From an uncultured bacterium (GTDB lineage: Bacteria > Bacteroidota > Bacteroidia > CAILMK01), in assembly GCA_903835275.1 (NCBI GenBank), contig CAILMK010000629.1:1-5887 (forward strand): a stretch of 5,887 nucleotides of DNA, written 5' to 3'. This document shows, in pieces, positions 5,693-5,887 of the stretch. A program made the translations under genes and the position numbers. The notes beneath the pieces were generated by a model. It saw only the letters and a program-made list of their open reading frames with translations, searched no databases and had not been told where the DNA came from. Positions within the stretch are counted from its first letter, which is position 1. The number at the start of each line of letters is the position of its first letter.

Positions 5693-5887
5693 CTAGTTTA
5701 ATCGTGCAAGGTTTTCTTCCAGCGCTTTTATTTTTGCTTCAGCATCTGCTTTTTTTGCATTTTCTTTTTCAAGAACATCTGCTTTTGCATTCTGAACAAA
5801 GCGTTCATTGCTGAGCTTGGCTGTTACTGATTTTAAAAAGCCCCTTGCGTATTCAAGTTCTTTTTCTATTTTTTCTTTCTCTGCAAC
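5693..5887 (-). CDS. valS: Valyl-tRNA synthetase, C-terminal end (cut by window edge)
   Basis: I translated this by hand from the window edge to a TAG at 5693-5695, giving 64 residues. They begin VAEKEKIEKELEYARGF and end IKALEENLARLN. The segment is a charged coiled coil with LKSVTAKLSNERFVQNA in the middle, which matches the C-terminal tRNA-binding arm of ValS: an ELEY..GFL.SV..KLSNERFV.NA core followed by an Ala/Lys/Glu-rich return helix. The full enzyme charges tRNA-Val in the cytoplasm; its catalytic core, with the HIGH and KMSKS signatures, would lie outside the window, so only the tail can be judged. It is followed after 3 nt by guaA and is probably cotranscribed with it. The assignment relies on the coiled-coil pattern alone. 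Confidence 0.85.
   Translation of the reverse strand, partial: VAEKEKIEKELEYARGFLKSVTAKLSNERFVQNAKADVLEKENAKKADAEAKIKALEENLARLN

Noticed and set aside
1..5887. A defence, toxin-antitoxin, CRISPR or mobile system
   Set aside because: Every gene belongs to a housekeeping or common Bacteroidota family. No transposase, recombinase, repeat array or terminal inverted repeats were seen.

Overview
The window looks like chromosomal DNA from a member of the Bacteroidota (Bacteroidetes), probably an environmental lineage near Chitinophagales or Sphingobacteriales. The finer placement is a guess. The evidence is the YebC N-terminus, which begins [17 protein letters not shown] rather than the proteobacterial MAGHSKW form, a secreted protein with a carboxypeptidase-regulatory-like domain whose signal peptide ends in AKA-Q, moderately AT-rich DNA, and mostly weak Shine-Dalgarno signals. 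I see no mobile element, tRNA, rRNA or CRISPR array. This is mainly a housekeeping region.

All seven genes lie on the minus strand and are read from the right end to the left. The order of transcription is: the 3' end of valS (valyl-tRNA synthetase, cut by the window edge), guaA (GMP synthase), a lipoprotein with a type 1 periplasmic-binding fold, an RsmB/NOP-type rRNA m5C methyltransferase, pcm (protein-L-isoaspartate methyltransferase), a small secreted carboxypeptidase-regulatory-like protein, and the N-terminal part of a YebC-family protein cut by the left edge. The first five genes are tightly packed: 3 nt between valS and guaA, 72 nt between guaA and the lipoprotein gene, a TAATG overlap into the methyltransferase gene, and 9 nt between that gene and pcm. 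They could form one operon. The last two genes follow after gaps of 97 and 52 nt.

Two intergenic structures stand out. A GC-rich 14-bp palindrome with extra copies of its arm lies between guaA and the lipoprotein gene. A perfect 10-bp inverted repeat with a 14-nt loop lies directly before the GTG start of the secreted-protein gene. Either could be a terminator, an attenuator or a regulatory hairpin.

Functionally, the cluster combines translation (valS, rRNA methylation), purine synthesis (guaA), repair of aged proteins (pcm), an envelope lipoprotein and a YebC-family translation or regulatory factor. I do not find a clearly new biological system. The least understood items are the orphan binding-fold lipoprotein, its translational coupling to an rRNA methyltransferase gene, and the two hairpins.
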